Source: Aquisalimonas sp. (GTDB lineage: Bacteria > Pseudomonadota > Gammaproteobacteria > Nitrococcales > Aquisalimonadaceae). Taken from it: a stretch of 6,199 bases of DNA. Location: the NCBI GenBank assembly GCA_007127625.1, contig SKYZ01000260.1, forward strand, positions 1-6,199. The letters are read 5' to 3'. Position numbers and translations under genes: made by a program. Shown here piece after piece: positions 5,319 through 6,199 of the stretch; position 1 is the first letter of the stretch; the number at the start of each line of letters is the position of its first letter. The notes beneath the pieces are model-generated. The model saw nothing but the letters and a program-made list of their open reading frames with translations. It was not told where the DNA came from and made no database searches.

Positions 5319-6199
5319 TCAAGCGTTCACGGCATCGACGAAGTCCTTCAGCTCCCGGACTTTCTCCCTGCCGCGGATCAGGTCCGCCGCACGCTCGGCC
5401 ACGGCGGTAACCGGTGCGTTGGTGTTGCCACCGATGAGGCGCGGGAACACCGAGGCATCCACCACGCGGAGACCGCGCAGCCCATGCACGCGGAGATCCG
5501 GATCCACGACGCTGTCGGCATCGACGCCCATGCGGCAGGTCCCCACCGGGTGGTAAATGGTCTCGGCGTGGGCGGCGATGTATTGGCGAAGCGCTGCCCG
5601 GCCGCGGACGTCACCCCCCGGTTTCAGCTCCGCATCGCCGATGGCGGCGATGGGGGACTGCGCCAGGATGTCCCGCGCGCGTTCCAGAGCATCCACCAGC
5701 CGTTCAGCGTCGGCATCCACGGACAGGTAGTCGGGATCGATGCGCGGTGACATCTGCGGCTGGCCGGTATGCAGCCCGACGCGGCCGCGACTCTCCGGAC
5801 GCAGGAAACAGGTGCGCAGCGTATACCCGTAGCCTGCCATTGTGCGCCGAAGGTCCAGTCCGTGATCGTCCTCGATGGCCGGCAGAAAATGCATCTGCAG
5901 ATCCGGGATCTCGTCGGCCGCGCTGCTATGCAGGAACGCGCCCGCCTCGGCCAGATTGCTGCACAGCTCTCCGCGACCGTGCCGCAGGTAGTCCCACAGC
6001 CCCCGCACGCCTCGTGGCAGGTAACTGGGGTGGAAGGAAATGCCGCGTCGATCCTTGGTGCTCCAGATCACGGAGACATCCAGGTGGTCCTGCAGGTTCG
6101 CGCCCACCCCGGGAAGGTCATGGCGCACGGCCACGCCTGCGGCTTCAAGCTCCCGAGGCGAGCCGATGCCGGAGAGCTGCAGGAGATGCGGAGTACACA
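5319..6199 (-). CDS. GMC-family FAD-dependent alcohol dehydrogenase (choline dehydrogenase-like), C-terminal part; 5' end outside window
   Basis: Flavoprotein of the glucose-methanol-choline family that oxidises a primary alcohol, usually to an aldehyde. The frame is open from the right edge and shows 292 residues, about the last half of a family of roughly 530-560 aa. Visible in order: the second GMC signature TPHLLQLSGIG (residues 2-12); the HDLPGVGANLQDHLDV segment, a hallmark of BetA/AlkJ-type enzymes; the substrate-domain stretch PDLQMHFLPAIEDDHG; RPESRGRVGLHTG and PRIDPDYLS; then the active-site His in YHPVGTCRMG (H216) and Asn in GGNTNAPV (N260). The 44-residue His-Asn spacing equals that of choline oxidase (H466/N510). 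The N-terminal FAD-binding GxGxxG fold is beyond the edge. The stop is TGA. It is followed 11 bp later by an aldehyde dehydrogenase gene on the same strand. The substrate could be choline, an aliphatic or an aromatic alcohol; the fragment does not discriminate. Confidence 0.93.
   Translation of the reverse strand, partial: CTPHLLQLSGIGSPRELEAAGVAVRHDLPGVGANLQDHLDVSVIWSTKDRRGISFHPSYLPRGVRGLWDYLRHGRGELCSNLAEAGAFLHSSAADEIPDLQMHFLPAIEDDHGLDLRRTMAGYGYTLRTCFLRPESRGRVGLHTGQPQMSPRIDPDYLSVDADAERLVDALERARDILAQSPIAAIGDAELKPGGDVRGRAALRQYIAAHAETIYHPVGTCRMGVDADSVVDPDLRVHGLRGLRVVDASVFPRLIGGNTNAPVTAVAERAADLIRGREKVRELKDFVDAVNA

Noticed and set aside
5308..5322. TTG start at 5322 for the aldehyde dehydrogenase, overlapping the upstream TGA
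   Set aside because: The GGAGAAAGG site would then be inside the coding sequence, and the ATG right after it is the better-supported start.
3958..5556. A 532-codon open frame on the + strand opposite the aldehyde dehydrogenase gene
   Set aside because: It runs antisense through a gene with a complete motif set and into the GMC gene. Its composition (rich in H, R, Q, G) resembles a GC-driven antisense frame, and I recognise no domain.

Overview
The window is GC-rich chromosomal DNA (roughly two thirds G+C by eye) from a Gram-negative bacterium, most likely a gammaproteobacterium. The evidence is a dnaE2-type mutagenesis polymerase, a CysRS with all landmark residues at E. coli-like positions, and an LpxH-type lipid A enzyme encoded divergently next to cysS, an arrangement related to that of E. 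coli. The genus cannot be fixed from this sequence.

Layout from left to right: (1) the 3' third of dnaE2/imuC on the + strand, ending at 1130, with a strong stem-loop just after its stop. (2) A 241-bp gap, 1131-1371, between convergent dnaE2 and cysS. It holds four GTAG-headed palindromic repeats of two sequence types, arranged as nested inverted pairs (A-B-B'-A'), plus a damaged fragment of the B type. This looks like a REP/BIME-type cluster. (3) cysS on the minus strand, 1372-2769. (4) A 212-bp divergent promoter region, 2770-2981, with candidate back-to-back promoters, a small palindrome between their -35 boxes, and two GC hairpins in the presumed cysS leader. (5) lpxH on the + strand, 2982-3716. 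(6) A 136-bp convergent gap containing a perfect 10-bp stem-loop. (7) A minus-strand pair consisting of an FAD-dependent GMC alcohol dehydrogenase, cut by the right edge, and an aldehyde dehydrogenase 11 bp downstream of it.

Functionally, cysS (translation) and lpxH (lipid A biosynthesis) are housekeeping genes. dnaE2 belongs to SOS-inducible translesion synthesis, usually with imuA/imuB, which would lie left of the window. The GMC/ALDH pair forms a plausible two-step route from an alcohol through an aldehyde to a carboxylic acid; the substrate cannot be read from the sequence. I see no phage, CRISPR, tRNA, rRNA or complete transposon. The least ordinary element is the nested GTAG repeat cluster; the rest is conventional.
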